Below, one piece after another: positions 24,771 to 33,521 of a DNA stretch of 64,000 nucleotides (position 1 is the stretch's first letter; every line of letters starts with the position of its first letter). Below the pieces are notes generated by a model that was not told the DNA's origin, ran no database searches, and saw only the letters and a list, made by a program, of their open reading frames with translations. The position numbers and the translations under genes were made by a program. The DNA is from DATJMJ01 sp035503915 (GTDB lineage Bacteria; Actinomycetota; Acidimicrobiia; Acidimicrobiales; Palsa-688): contig DATJSU010000002.1 of NCBI GenBank assembly GCA_035503915.1, forward strand, positions 1-64,000, given 5' to 3'.

Positions 24771-26720
24771 TCGACGGAGCGCGATCGCGTAGAAGACCAC
24801 TTTGAGGTCACCTTGGCCGCGGCGCCAACCCGCCCCTGAAAGCTCCAAGGCGCGCACGTCAGGCGGCGTGAAGGCTTTGGCGTAACCGAGCCCTGGAGCC
24901 CGCAGCACGTGCTCGTCGGCGGCAGTGCCCGTTACGAGCCGGAAAGTGGAGGGAGCGCCGTACCGCCCGAAAGTCGTGAGATAGGTGAAGGGTGGTTTCA
25001 GCGCGACGTCGGCGAGCTTGGACCACATCGGCAGGCTGAAAACAAAGCTGGCGACGATCATTTTGCCGGGGGCCGACGGCACCCCGACGCGTGCCCCGAA
25101 GCGCGTCGAGACCTCCCCGATCTTGACCGGGGCCCCGCAACGGTCGCCCACTCGCTCTAGGACCTGCCACCTGCCGTCCACGGCGAGCTGGTCGTAGTGG
25201 CAAAAGACAGCGACGCTGGTCGAGGGTGGGTCCATGAAAAAGTCCCGGCTGTCGAAGCCCTCTGCAAAGCGATAGTCGAGGATTCGTTGCGGCGCCCGCG
25301 CTGAGGCGATGAAGGCCGCGTCCAGTTGGTCGAGGCTTGATGTATAGGCGCTGTAAGCCTGGACGACCGGTTCGGGGTCCCAAGTGGCGTCCGGGTCCGC
25401 CCAGGCGACCATGTCCTCCCAGGGCTCGATGGCAAGGGTACGACCCTTGACGGCAGCGAGGACTTGGGGCGAGAGGGGTTCGGCCGCCACGACTCGAGCG
25501 CGGGCGTTGGAGGCCAAGCGGGCAGAGTCACCTGGCACGGCGATGTCTGCAGCTTCAGTGAAAAACGCCTTCACGTTGCTGAGGGGGCTGGCGGCGGACG
25601 GCAGGGCCGGCGTCTCCAGGAAGATGCAAAGGGCCACCGCCAAGGCGGGTAAATAGGCGGCGCGAGGGGGCCGAGCCACGCCGGCGACTACCGCGGCACA
25701 AAGCAGGAGATAAAAGAACAGGTGCCAATGGTTGCCTGAGACGAAGCTCTCTTTGGTTGACGCCCATCCCCAAAGCGCTACGAGCACGGCGGCCACCGCC
25801 CGCTGGCGGGACGGCCAGCGGCGCAGGCCTGCGTAAAAGAGCAAACCTACGACCAGGCCGAGCGCGATAGCCCACCACTTGGTGTTCAGCGGGGAGAGGC
25901 GGCCTCCCATCGCGGTGCTGTAGCCGAGGACCAGGGCAACCGAGCGCGTCGCAAAACTCACTATGTTGGTGAAGCTCTGGCCAGCGGCGGCCCAGCATAC
26001 GACGAAAACAACAACTCCAGCGGAGGCGGCTTCCGCGTACGCGCGGACGACCCGGCGCCAGGAGACCTCAGCGCCGAGGACGGCGACAACGAGCAGTGCG
26101 GCAACCACTAAGCCAGCGTTGAGCTTTACCAGGAAAGCAAACGACGCCAGCGCACCGGTCAAGACCACGAGCGGCCTGCGGAGCTCGGGGGGGCTGCGCA
26201 AAAGCAACAGCGCCAGGCCAAGGCCCACCAAGGACACAAAGTCCGCCGCATGGGTTGGCGCATCGGCGAGGGTCAGCGCGGCCCACGCCCCGAACCCTGA
26301 GATACCTATCCCCCAGTACCGCCCGAGCGCGACCACGAGCTCGGCCGCGAGCAACCATGTGACCGCGAAAACGTACAAGAACGCGATCAGCGATGTAGAG
26401 CGGTAGAACGGCTCGATCACAGCCGCAAAGCCGTACGGCCCGTACGTGAAGTCCAAAGATGGGCCCCACTGCATGTGGTGCACGAAACCATCGGCGATGC
26501 CGGCGAGCCAGGACTGGTCGAGGCCGGGGCGGGGAAGCGTCCATCCAGGCCAGTCCAAGATCACCACCAAAGTGGCCGCGACCGCGACTTCTCGCCACTT
26601 GCGCCAAGGGCCCGTGACGCCCAGCCGCGCCCCGTCCAGCCTTGGCTCGTCTTCGCCCGGTGGCCCTGGGAGGGCCGCCTGGGACGTCAAGTCGTAGGAG
26701 GTGAGCTGCTCGCTGGGCAT
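24768..26720 (-). CDS. Large polytopic membrane protein of unknown function, 650 aa
   Basis: After about 40 polar residues, roughly a dozen hydrophobic spans run from residue 46 to about 390 (for example FLYVFAVTWLLAAELVVAL, VVVALWG... and AVVAGVARPPRAAYLPALAV). A soluble domain of about 250 residues follows, with cysteines in FCHYDQL and DRCGAP. The first external loop has WGPSLDFTYGPYGF, a pattern seen in uncharacterised actinobacterial membrane proteins thought to be glycosyltransferase-like. It starts 8 bp after the end of pheT on the same strand. No function is assigned. Confidence 0.75.
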   Translation of the reverse strand: MPSEQLTSYDLTSQAALPGPPGEDEPRLDGARLGVTGPWRKWREVAVAATLVVILDWPGWTLPRPGLDQSWLAGIADGFVHHMQWGPSLDFTYGPYGFAAVIEPFYRSTSLIAFLYVFAVTWLLAAELVVALGRYWGIGISGFGAWAALTLADAPTHAADFVSLVGLGLALLLLRSPPELRRPLVVLTGALASFAFLVKLNAGLVVAALLVVAVLGAEVSWRRVVRAYAEAASAGVVVFVVCWAAAGQSFTNIVSFATRSVALVLGYSTAMGGRLSPLNTKWWAIALGLVVGLLFYAGLRRWPSRQRAVAAVLVALWGWASTKESFVSGNHWHLFFYLLLCAAVVAGVARPPRAAYLPALAVALCIFLETPALPSAASPLSNVKAFFTEAADIAVPGDSARLASNARARVVAAEPLSPQVLAAVKGRTLAIEPWEDMVAWADPDATWDPEPVVQAYSAYTSSLDQLDAAFIASARAPQRILDYRFAEGFDSRDFFMDPPSTSVAVFCHYDQLAVDGRWQVLERVGDRCGAPVKIGEVSTRFGARVGVPSAPGKMIVASFVFSLPMWSKLADVALKPPFTYLTTFGRYGAPSTFRLVTGTAADEHVLRAPGLGYAKAFTPPDVRALELSGAGWRRGQGDLKVVFYAIALRR

Positions 26721-26727
26721 GTTTGCC

Positions 26728-29160
26728 TCAGTTGGCCCGCAGGACCGCCCCGTGTTGGCTGAGCGCAGCGGCGGCTACCCCTTGGCGCAGCTGGGCAACC
26801 TCTCCTTCGGTGAGCGTGCGGTCCGGGGCGCGGAGGCGTGCCCGGAAGTTGAGGCTGCGGCGGCCCTCACCGAGCGAGGTGCCGCGCCAGACCTCAAAAA
26901 GTACCACCGGGCCTGCTATATCACCGAGGGCCGACCTTATTGTTGCGGCCAGGTCGCCCGCTCGGACGTCTTCGGCGACGACAAAAGCCATGTCCAGGTC
27001 CAAGCCCGGGAAGCGCGAGACAGCCCGCGCGACGAGGGAAGGTTCTGGCCCACCAAGCACCCCCTCGAGGTCGACGAGGATGGCGGCCGCCCTGCCCACC
27101 ACCTCGTAGCGTTGGGAGACCTCGGGTGCGAGCTCGCCGAGGAGCCCCACTTCCCGGCCCCCGACGCCGATCGCCGCCCAGCGCCCAGGGTGGAAACACG
27201 CGAGGTTGTCGAGAGCACTGCCCGAACCTGGAGGCGCTGACGAAGGCCCTAAGGAAGAAATCGTGACGCTCGTGAGCCTCAATGCCTGAGCTGCCGCCTC
27301 CCAGGCGCGCACGGCGAAACTTGCGTCCAGGTCCCTGCCGACGGCAATTACGCCGAGCTGTTCCCATTCGTGGACACCCTCCACCAAGCCAGGCTCGCCG
27401 CACTCCGCGGCCGGGCTGAAGACGTTGCCGACCTCGAAGAGCTTGACCGCTGTCGCCTGGCGTTCGATGTTGAACCGCACCGCGCGGAGGAGGCCGGGTA
27501 GGAGCGAGGTCCGCAGGAGAGATTGCGATTGGTCGAGGGGGTTTTCGAGCTCGAGCACCCCTTTGGCCGCGAGTCCTGCTTGGACGAGGTCGCCCGCAGA
27601 AAGGAACGTCGTCGTCCAAGCTTCGTCGAGCCCGGCAGCGCACAAGGCCTCCCGCAGCCGCCGGCGGCGAGCCTGGTACGGGCTCAGGCGGCTCGAGCTG
27701 ATAGCGCGCGGAGGCAGCGCGCGGGGGAGGCGCTCGTAGCCGTACATGCGGGCAATTTCTTCGATGAGGTCGACCTCGCGGGAGCAGTCCGGCCTCCACG
27801 AAGGGGCCCCGAACTCGAGGTAGCTGCCGGTCTTTTTGACCGTGCGGAACCCCAGTGGCTGGAGGAGGCGCTCGCACTGCTCGGCCCCGAGCGCTGTGCC
27901 AAGGACGAGGTTCGCGCGCTCGGTGCGCAGCGGGACCGGAGCTTGCACCGGCCGGGTTGGGAAAAGGTCCGTAGTTTGGCCACGTTTGGGCGCGCTCCCG
28001 AGGAGCTCGGCGAAACGGTCGACTGCACGCGGCGCGAGCTCGATGTCCACGCCGCGCTCAAAGCGTGTCCGCGCCTCGCTCAGGAGGCCGAGGCGCCTAC
28101 CTGTGGAAGCGATCGTCTGCGGGTCGAAGTTGGCGGCCTCGAGAAGGACTGTTGAAGTTGATGGCGAGATTTCCGCCGAAGCCCCGCCCATTATGCCCGC
28201 GACTCCGACAGGCTTGCCTTCGGCGTCAGCAATTAGGAGGTCCCCGGGGCCCAACGCTCTCGGCTGGCCGTCAAGCGTGACGATGGTTTCGCGCGCCTGC
28301 GCCCAACGCACGAGCAGCCCGTGCCCGCCCAGCAGCTCTATGTCGTAGGGGTGATTGGGCTGCCCGAGCTCCAACATCACGTAATTGGAGACGTCCACGA
28401 TGGGGTTTATGGCTCGCATCCCGGCGAGCGCGAGGCGGTACGGCACGAGCGGGCTCACGATAGCCTTGTCCGCGTCCTGGATGACCGTGCCGGTAAAGCG
28501 CGGGCACCCGCCGGCGGCCTCGGGCGTAACCATGACATTGGCGCCCGGGACTTCGGGGGTAATTGCCCGTGGTGGTTCAGGCAAAGCGAACGGGAGCCCG
28601 ATGGCAGCCGCAAGGTCCCGAGCCACCCCTGCCACCGAAAAACAGTCAGACCGGTTGGGGCTTATTTCGACGTCGAAAATGACGTCTGGTACAAGGCCCA
28701 ACGCCTCAGCGGCGGGTTGGCCGGGCCGCGCCGAACCAGGCGGGAGCAACATGATGGCGGGCTCGAGCCCTTCGCTCCCGAGACCGAGCTCGGGGGCTGA
28801 GCAGAGCATGCCATTGGACCACTCGCCTCTCATCTTTCGCCGGCCGATCTCTGCCCCGTTGGGCATCACCGTGCCGATGGTTGCGAGCGGGACGAGATCG
28901 CCGGCTCTCATGTTGAACGCCCCGCAGCAGACCTGGAGCGCCTCGCCGTCGCCAGCATCGACGTCGACAAGCTGGATGCGGTCTGCGGCTGGATGGGGCT
29001 TGGTAGCCAGGACCCGCGCAACGACTATCCCGGGAAGCGGCACCCCCGTGACCCGGGTCTCCGCGACCACGAGCCCGAGGAAAGAAAGCGTGCGAGCAAT
29101 TTGTTCGCCACTGCCCTCTACGGGTGTGAAATCACGCAGCCAGGAAAGGGGCACACGCAT
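26728..29160 (-). CDS. pheT: Phenylalanine--tRNA ligase, beta subunit
   Basis: Second subunit of the alpha2beta2 enzyme. Domain order is complete in 810 aa: the N-terminal OB-like tRNA-binding domain (residues 40-150), the B3/B4 editing domain (about 210-380, CPRFTGTVI), the B5 domain (SRVDLIEEIARMYGYERLP region at about 470), the catalytic-like core, and a C-terminal FDX-ACB anticodon-binding domain (SRFPGLDLDMAFVV onward). Start MRVPLSWLRDFTPVEGSGEQ is canonical. It lies 9 bp downstream of pheS. Confidence 0.98.
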   Translation of the reverse strand: MRVPLSWLRDFTPVEGSGEQIARTLSFLGLVVAETRVTGVPLPGIVVARVLATKPHPAADRIQLVDVDAGDGEALQVCCGAFNMRAGDLVPLATIGTVMPNGAEIGRRKMRGEWSNGMLCSAPELGLGSEGLEPAIMLLPPGSARPGQPAAEALGLVPDVIFDVEISPNRSDCFSVAGVARDLAAAIGLPFALPEPPRAITPEVPGANVMVTPEAAGGCPRFTGTVIQDADKAIVSPLVPYRLALAGMRAINPIVDVSNYVMLELGQPNHPYDIELLGGHGLLVRWAQARETIVTLDGQPRALGPGDLLIADAEGKPVGVAGIMGGASAEISPSTSTVLLEAANFDPQTIASTGRRLGLLSEARTRFERGVDIELAPRAVDRFAELLGSAPKRGQTTDLFPTRPVQAPVPLRTERANLVLGTALGAEQCERLLQPLGFRTVKKTGSYLEFGAPSWRPDCSREVDLIEEIARMYGYERLPRALPPRAISSSRLSPYQARRRRLREALCAAGLDEAWTTTFLSAGDLVQAGLAAKGVLELENPLDQSQSLLRTSLLPGLLRAVRFNIERQATAVKLFEVGNVFSPAAECGEPGLVEGVHEWEQLGVIAVGRDLDASFAVRAWEAAAQALRLTSVTISSLGPSSAPPGSGSALDNLACFHPGRWAAIGVGGREVGLLGELAPEVSQRYEVVGRAAAILVDLEGVLGGPEPSLVARAVSRFPGLDLDMAFVVAEDVRAGDLAATIRSALGDIAGPVVLFEVWRGTSLGEGRRSLNFRARLRAPDRTLTEGEVAQLRQGVAAAALSQHGAVLRAN

Positions 29161-29169
29161 CCGAGGACC

Positions 29170-30255
29170 TCAGAACTGGCCCAAAAACCGGATGTCATTG
29201 TCGAGGAGGTCACGGAGGTCGGCGAGCCCCGTGCGCGCTGCCGCGAGCCGGTCAATGCCAAAACCCCAAGCAAAACCGGTGTAGCGCTCTGAGTCCACGC
29301 CGACGGCGTGGAACACCGCCGGGTCGACCATGCCGCACCCCCCCAGCTCGACCCAGCCAGAGTTGCCACACGTACGGCAGCCGGTCCCTCCACAAACCCA
29401 GCAGGTCACGTCGAACTCGGCAGACGGCTCGGTAAAGGGGAAAAAGCTCGGGCGCAGGCGCGCATGGCGCCCGGGGCCAAAAAATGCGTTCGCGAACGCG
29501 TCCAGGGTGCCGGCCAAGTGGCTCATCGAGATCCCCTCGTCTACCACCAAGGCCTCCAACTGGTGGAACACCGGCAAGTGAGTGGCGTCAGGGGTGTCCC
29601 GGCGAAAACAACGCCCCGGGACCACCACGTAGATCGGCGGGGCCCCGGACTCCATCAGGCGGACTTGCACAGGCGAAGTATGCGTCCGCAAAAGCACGCT
29701 CTCGGGCTTGGCAGTTTTCAGGTAAAAAGTGTCGAACATCGCCCTCGCCGGGTGGTGCGGAGGCATGTTGAGGGCTTCGAAATTGTGCCAGTCGTCTTCT
29801 GCCTCCGGCCCCTCCATTACTTCAAAGCCCATCGACACGAAGATGTCTTCCAGCTCTTGGCGGACCTGGGTGACCAGGTGGGGGTGACCACGTGGGGCCG
29901 GCGGAGCGGCCCAGGTCGCGAGAGGCCCGCTCGCGCTCTCGAAACGGAGGGCCTCCTCAGAAAGATCCAACCGTTCGGCCTCGGCCCGGAGGCGAGATTC
30001 AAGAGCGCCTAGCTCGGCGAGGCGAAGGGCAAACAGTTGCTCGAGCTCGGCCCGGGCTTCTTGGAGCGCTCGTCCCAGCTCCCGCCTCAGCGCTGCGGCC
30101 TGGTCGCGAAGACCCGCTGTCAAGGCCGCGAGCTGGCTTCGCTTCCCAAAGGCTTCTCCCTCGAGCGCACGCAGTTCGGCGACTGACGCCGCGCCAAGGA
30201 TGAGAGCTCGACCCTGCTCGGTCGCGGCTTTAACGAGATCTTCCGGGGCGCTCAT
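29170..30255 (-). CDS. pheS: Phenylalanine--tRNA ligase, alpha subunit
   Basis: Catalytic class II subunit. N-terminal coiled-coil (residues 5-90) then motif 1 near HPARAMFDTFYL, motif 2 CFRRDTPDATHLPVFHQLEA, and motif 3 close to the C-terminus (GFGIDRLAAARTG). FFPFTEPSAEFDV and a Cys-rich CWVCGGTGCRTCGNSGW segment are present, the latter as in many bacterial PheS. 361 aa. Its ATG overlaps the stop of the histidine-kinase gene (ATGA), an uncommon coupling. Confidence 0.98.
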   Translation of the reverse strand: MSAPEDLVKAATEQGRALILGAASVAELRALEGEAFGKRSQLAALTAGLRDQAAALRRELGRALQEARAELEQLFALRLAELGALESRLRAEAERLDLSEEALRFESASGPLATWAAPPAPRGHPHLVTQVRQELEDIFVSMGFEVMEGPEAEDDWHNFEALNMPPHHPARAMFDTFYLKTAKPESVLLRTHTSPVQVRLMESGAPPIYVVVPGRCFRRDTPDATHLPVFHQLEALVVDEGISMSHLAGTLDAFANAFFGPGRHARLRPSFFPFTEPSAEFDVTCWVCGGTGCRTCGNSGWVELGGCGMVDPAVFHAVGVDSERYTGFAWGFGIDRLAAARTGLADLRDLLDNDIRFLGQF

Positions 30256-31070
30256 GACGCTGCAAGTTTGCCAGAGCCGGCGCCAGGGCGCCTTTCATTA
30301 CCAGCGAGGCCATTTTGGTCAAGGTTTTGAGCCTTGTCCACCAGCACCGTGAAGCGCACAGTCGTCCCCTTGCCGACCGACGAGCTCACCTCGAGCTCTC
30401 CGCCGTGTGCCTCTACTATTGCCTTGCTTATCCAAAGCCCGAGCCCGAGCCCGTTGGCAGGTGGCTCCGTGCCACGGAAGAACTTTTCTGTAACGTGAGC
30501 GAGCTCTGACGGGGGGATCCCAACACCGTCGTCAGCCACAGCCACTTCCACCATTTCCACGGCGTTGACACCGGAGCGCGACAGCCGCACTACCAACGAG
30601 CGGGCTGCCCCGTGCGTGCAGGCGTTATGGACAATATTGGTGAGGACCTGTTCGATCTTGAAAGGGTCCACGCTCACGGGTGGTATTTCGCCCGCCAGCT
30701 CGGTGCAGGCCGCGAGCCCCGGATAGAGACCGCTCGTCTTGGTGAGCACCGCCTCGACGACTGAAACGATGTCAGTGGGCCGCAATTTCGGGGGGAGACG
30801 GCCGCCCTCACGGCTTGCCACCACCAGCTCGTCGACGAGCTCTCCAACTCTCAGGGCGTCGTGGAGAAGTTCTTTTAACATCAGCAACTTTTCCGCGTCC
30901 TGAAAATCTCTCCAGTGAGCAACGAGCATTTCGGCATAGCCGCGGATCGACGCGAGTGGTTGGCGTAGCTCGTGAGAAACGGTTGCGATCAGTTCGGCGC
31001 CGTCAATTTCGCCAGCTCGCTGTGCGGCCTCCCGGGGGCGCCCGGCACCCGAGGTGACCGAGCGCGGCAT
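30252..31070 (-). CDS. Soluble orphan sensor histidine kinase
   Basis: The 272-aa protein has a HisKA dimerisation box LIATVSHELRQPLASIRGYA with the phosphate-accepting His near residue 33, the N box NIVHNACTHG, G1 VADDGVGIPPSEL, F box EKFFRG and G2 LGLGLWISKAIVEAHGG. It has no membrane span and no recognisable sensor domain; the first 25 residues are low complexity. No response regulator is adjacent. The start ATG overlaps the TrmH-family stop (TGATG) and the stop overlaps the pheS start, so it is embedded in a translation operon. Confidence 0.9.
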   Translation of the reverse strand: MPRSVTSGAGRPREAAQRAGEIDGAELIATVSHELRQPLASIRGYAEMLVAHWRDFQDAEKLLMLKELLHDALRVGELVDELVVASREGGRLPPKLRPTDIVSVVEAVLTKTSGLYPGLAACTELAGEIPPVSVDPFKIEQVLTNIVHNACTHGAARSLVVRLSRSGVNAVEMVEVAVADDGVGIPPSELAHVTEKFFRGTEPPANGLGLGLWISKAIVEAHGGELEVSSSVGKGTTVRFTVLVDKAQNLDQNGLAGNERRPGAGSGKLAAS

Positions 31071-31927
31071 CACAGGCCCCCCGTTGCCGGCGATCGCGCG
31101 GCGCCGGCAAGGCAACGACGTTGGCGCACGGCTTCGAAGCAGAGCACCGCGGTTGCCATCCCGACATTGAGCGACTCGGCGCCACCTGCCATCGGGATGC
31201 TCACGAGCCCGTCAAGGTACGCCCGTAACTCCTCGACGGGCAGGCCGGCGGCCTCGTTGCCCACGGCAAAAGCGCAAGGTGCTGCCAGGTCGATGGTTGC
31301 GTAATCCTCACCGCCGGCCGCCACCGCGCCCCAGCGTCGCAGGCCCCAGCTCCCAATTTGTCCCAGGGTCTCGCCAGGCGGGCCAGCCATGACGATGGGC
31401 ACGTGGAGGACTGCTCCCGCAGAAGCACGGACCGCCTTTGGGTTCCATAGGTCTACCGTGCCCTCGCAACAAATGACGGCGTTTGCTCCCGCAGCCCAGG
31501 CAGAGCGGGCGACTGTACCGGCGTTGCCCGGGTCCCTCACGTCGACACACACGACCACGAGCTGCGGAATTGCTTCGCGCACGTCAGAAAGCCTCGAGCT
31601 GGGCACCTCCACGACGGCCATCACAGGCTGGGGTGTAACGGTCCCGGCGACCCGCTCGAGCACGCCTGGCTCGAGCTCGAAAACCCGCGCGCCGCTCTGG
31701 TAACAGCGCTCGAGGAGCTCCGAGAGGCGTGCTTCACTGTTAGAGCCCGAGCGCGCCCAGTTGGCGTCAAGGTAGACCGCCTCGATCGCGATCGGAGAAT
31801 TGAGCGCTTCTTCGAGCAGGTTCGGGCCTTCGATGACGACGCGGCCCTCTTCTTGTCGTGCGCTCCGTCGCCCCACCAGCCTGCGCAGCCGTTGCACTCG
31901 CTGGTGCCGGTAAGGCAGGGCGCTCAC
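31070..31927 (-). CDS. TrmH/SpoU-family RNA 2'-O-methyltransferase
   Basis: A SPOUT methyltransferase. The N-terminal substrate-binding domain (GRVVIEGPNLLEEAL) is followed by motif 1 DPGNAGTVARSAWAAGANAV, motif 2 CAFAVGNEAAGLP and motif 3 IPMAGGAESLNVGMATAVL, the knotted SAM-binding core. At 285 aa it matches the 23S rRNA/TsnR-like group often placed between rplT and pheS; the exact nucleotide modified cannot be told. Only 6 bp follow rplT, so it belongs to the infC-rpmI-rplT operon. Confidence 0.93.
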   Translation of the reverse strand: MSALPYRHQRVQRLRRLVGRRSARQEEGRVVIEGPNLLEEALNSPIAIEAVYLDANWARSGSNSEARLSELLERCYQSGARVFELEPGVLERVAGTVTPQPVMAVVEVPSSRLSDVREAIPQLVVVCVDVRDPGNAGTVARSAWAAGANAVICCEGTVDLWNPKAVRASAGAVLHVPIVMAGPPGETLGQIGSWGLRRWGAVAAGGEDYATIDLAAPCAFAVGNEAAGLPVEELRAYLDGLVSIPMAGGAESLNVGMATAVLCFEAVRQRRCLAGAARSPATGGL

Positions 31928-31933
31928 GCCCTC

Positions 31934-32344
31934 TCAGACCTCTTCAGCAGCAGCCTTTGCTCGGCCTGCGGGGACCTCAGCCGTTGCCGCTGCAAGAGCC
32001 TCGGTAGCCACAGCAACGAGGCGAGCGAACGCCGCCTCGTCTCGCACGGCAAGGTCGGCCAGGATCTTGCGGTCCGCGTCCACCCCGGCCGCTTTGAGAC
32101 CGGCAATAAAGCGGCTGTAGGTGGAGCCATTGACCCGGCATCCCGCGTTGACCCGCTGTACCCAGAGGCGCCGGAAGTCGCCCTTTCTTGCCCTGCGGTC
32201 CCTGAACGCGTACGTGAGCGAGTGCATAACCTGCTCATGCGCAGCTCTGTAACTGCGGCTCTTGTTGCCGTAATAGCCTGACGCCGCCTCGAGGACCGAG
32301 CGCCGGTGCTTCTTGCTATGGACGGCGCGCTTTACCCGTGCCAA
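31934..32344 (-). CDS. rplT: 50S ribosomal protein L20
   Basis: Early-assembly 23S rRNA-binding protein. The sequence MARVKRAVHSKKHRR, YYGNKSRSYRAAHEQVMHSL, YAFRDRRARKGDFRRLWVQR and LAVRDEAAFARLV is canonical. The start codon is TTG (32344), supported by a strong GGAGGAG site 5 nt upstream. The 136 aa include an Ala/Glu-rich tail of about 20 residues beyond the usual end. A hairpin lies between rpmI and this gene. Confidence 0.97.
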   Translation of the reverse strand: MARVKRAVHSKKHRRSVLEAASGYYGNKSRSYRAAHEQVMHSLTYAFRDRRARKGDFRRLWVQRVNAGCRVNGSTYSRFIAGLKAAGVDADRKILADLAVRDEAAFARLVAVATEALAAATAEVPAGRAKAAAEEV

Positions 32345-32354
32345 AAAACTCCTC

Positions 32355-32381
32355 CTTTGGGCCCTTTAGGGCCCGCCAAAG
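32355..32381 (-). promoter_or_regulatory. Hairpin between rpmI and rplT, abutting the rplT Shine-Dalgarno
   Basis: GGGCCC-TAAA-GGGCCC forms a perfect 6-bp stem (32359-32364 with 32369-32374), extended by CTTT pairing with AAAG across a 3-nt bulge. It sits between the rpmI stop and the GGAGGAG of rplT. It could stabilise the upstream message, limit read-through or control rplT translation; there is no U-tract typical of a terminator. Confidence 0.55.
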
Positions 32382-32576
32382 TCAGATGCCCAGGAGGCGC
32401 TTGACCGAACGTACATCGGCGGGAGCAACCTCCTGCGGCCGTGACAAACGGCGTACTCGGGCGGAAGACTTCTTTTCGAGCAGGTGTGAGCGCATGGCCT
32501 GGCGCCTCCGCAGCCGGCCGCTGCCAGTCACCTTGAAGCGCTTGGCGGCGCCCCTATCTGTCTTTTGCTTCGGCAT
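32382..32576 (-). CDS. rpmI: 50S ribosomal protein L35
   Basis: The 64-aa sequence MPKQKTDRGAAKRFKVTGSG, RLRRRQAMRSHLLEKKSSAR and VRRLSRPQEVA is a typical L35. ATG at 32576 has GGGAGA about 9 nt upstream; a TTG two codons earlier is possible. It lies between infC and rplT, the usual order for this operon. Confidence 0.97.
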   Translation of the reverse strand: MPKQKTDRGAAKRFKVTGSGRLRRRQAMRSHLLEKKSSARVRRLSRPQEVAPADVRSVKRLLGI

Positions 32577-32696
32577 CTGCAACTTCTCCCGTCCAGCTCA
32601 CCTGGCGCTTGCCGCGCGCGGCCACAGAAGCCGGCGAGACGGCACGCTCAAGAACGCCCCTGCAGCATAGCAAGGGGCAACGGAACTACGGCACGC

Positions 32697-33521
32697 TCAG
32701 AAGTGCCCGGCGGGGGCGGCGGCAACCGCTGGAGCCGCCGCGCTACGGCTCTGAGAGGCGCCGGGCCGGCTGGCGGCCGGTTGGGCCGGGGCGTCGGCAG
32801 GCTTCGACGGCCAAGGACCGTCGTCCCCCCCCGAGGATCCGCCAGCCGCGCCCGTGGAGCCGTCGCCAGCCGCGCCCGTGGAGCCGTCGCCGGCCGCGCC
32901 TGTGGAGCCGTCGCCGGCCGGAGCGACCGCGCTGGGCCCAGCCGTGCCAGGTGCCGGGGTGGTTGGCGCGGTCGTCTTGCGCGCCGCCTGGCGAGCACGG
33001 CGGTCGGGTGCAAGGACCATGGTCATGTTGCGGCCGTCGAGCTTGGGCGCTGCCTCAACCTTGGCAACCGAAGAAACCTGCTCCGCCAGGTCTTCCAAGA
33101 TCTTCATCCCTAGCTCCGGGTGGCTCACCTCCCGGCCGCGGAACATGATCGTGACCTTGACCTTGTGGCCGTCCTCCAAGAACTTGCCCACTTGGCGTGT
33201 TTTGGTGACAAAGTCTCCCGACCCGATCTTGGGCCGGTACTTCATCTCTTTGATGCTTGTGTTGGTCGCCTTCTTCCTGGACTCCTTGGCCCGCTGAGCC
33301 GTCTCGTACTTGAAGCGGTTGTAGTCCATGATCCGGCAGACTGGAGGCGCCGCGTCTGGCGCCACCTCGACGAGGTCGAGGTCCAGTTGGCGAGCGATAC
33401 TGAGAGCCTCGGGAAGAGCCTTGACGCCGAGCTGCTTGCCTTCGGCGTCGATCAGGCGGACTTCTCGCGCCCGGATACGCTCGTTGACCCGGTGCTCGTT
33501 GAGTTCGGTTGTTGTTGCTAT
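32697..33521 (-). CDS. infC: Translation initiation factor IF-3, with rare AUA start
   Basis: The factor blocks premature subunit joining and proofreads start codons. The canonical core is complete only if translation starts at an ATA at 33521: TELNEHRVNERIRAREVRLI, DAEGKQLGVKALPEAL, RQLDLDLVEVAPDAAPPVCR and IMDYNRFKYE. GAGGAG lies 9 nt upstream and no ATG, GTG or TTG occurs in frame near it; the first such codon (GTG at 33365) would delete about 52 residues. Non-AUG starts allow IF-3 to autoregulate in other bacteria. The C-terminus carries a long Ala/Pro/Gly tail with three GDGSTGAA repeats. 274 aa. Confidence 0.95.
   Translation of the reverse strand: MATTTELNEHRVNERIRAREVRLIDAEGKQLGVKALPEALSIARQLDLDLVEVAPDAAPPVCRIMDYNRFKYETAQRAKESRKKATNTSIKEMKYRPKIGSGDFVTKTRQVGKFLEDGHKVKVTIMFRGREVSHPELGMKILEDLAEQVSSVAKVEAAPKLDGRNMTMVLAPDRRARQAARKTTAPTTPAPGTAGPSAVAPAGDGSTGAAGDGSTGAAGDGSTGAAGGSSGGDDGPWPSKPADAPAQPAASRPGASQSRSAAAPAVAAAPAGHF
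32845..32916. repeat. 24-bp tandem repeat, three copies, in the infC tail
   Basis: Unit of 24 bp (beginning GCCGCGCCCGTGGAGCCGTC on the plus strand) repeated three times with two base differences. It encodes three GDGSTGAA octapeptides in the disordered tail of IF-3. Copy number changes keep the frame. Confidence 0.85.
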
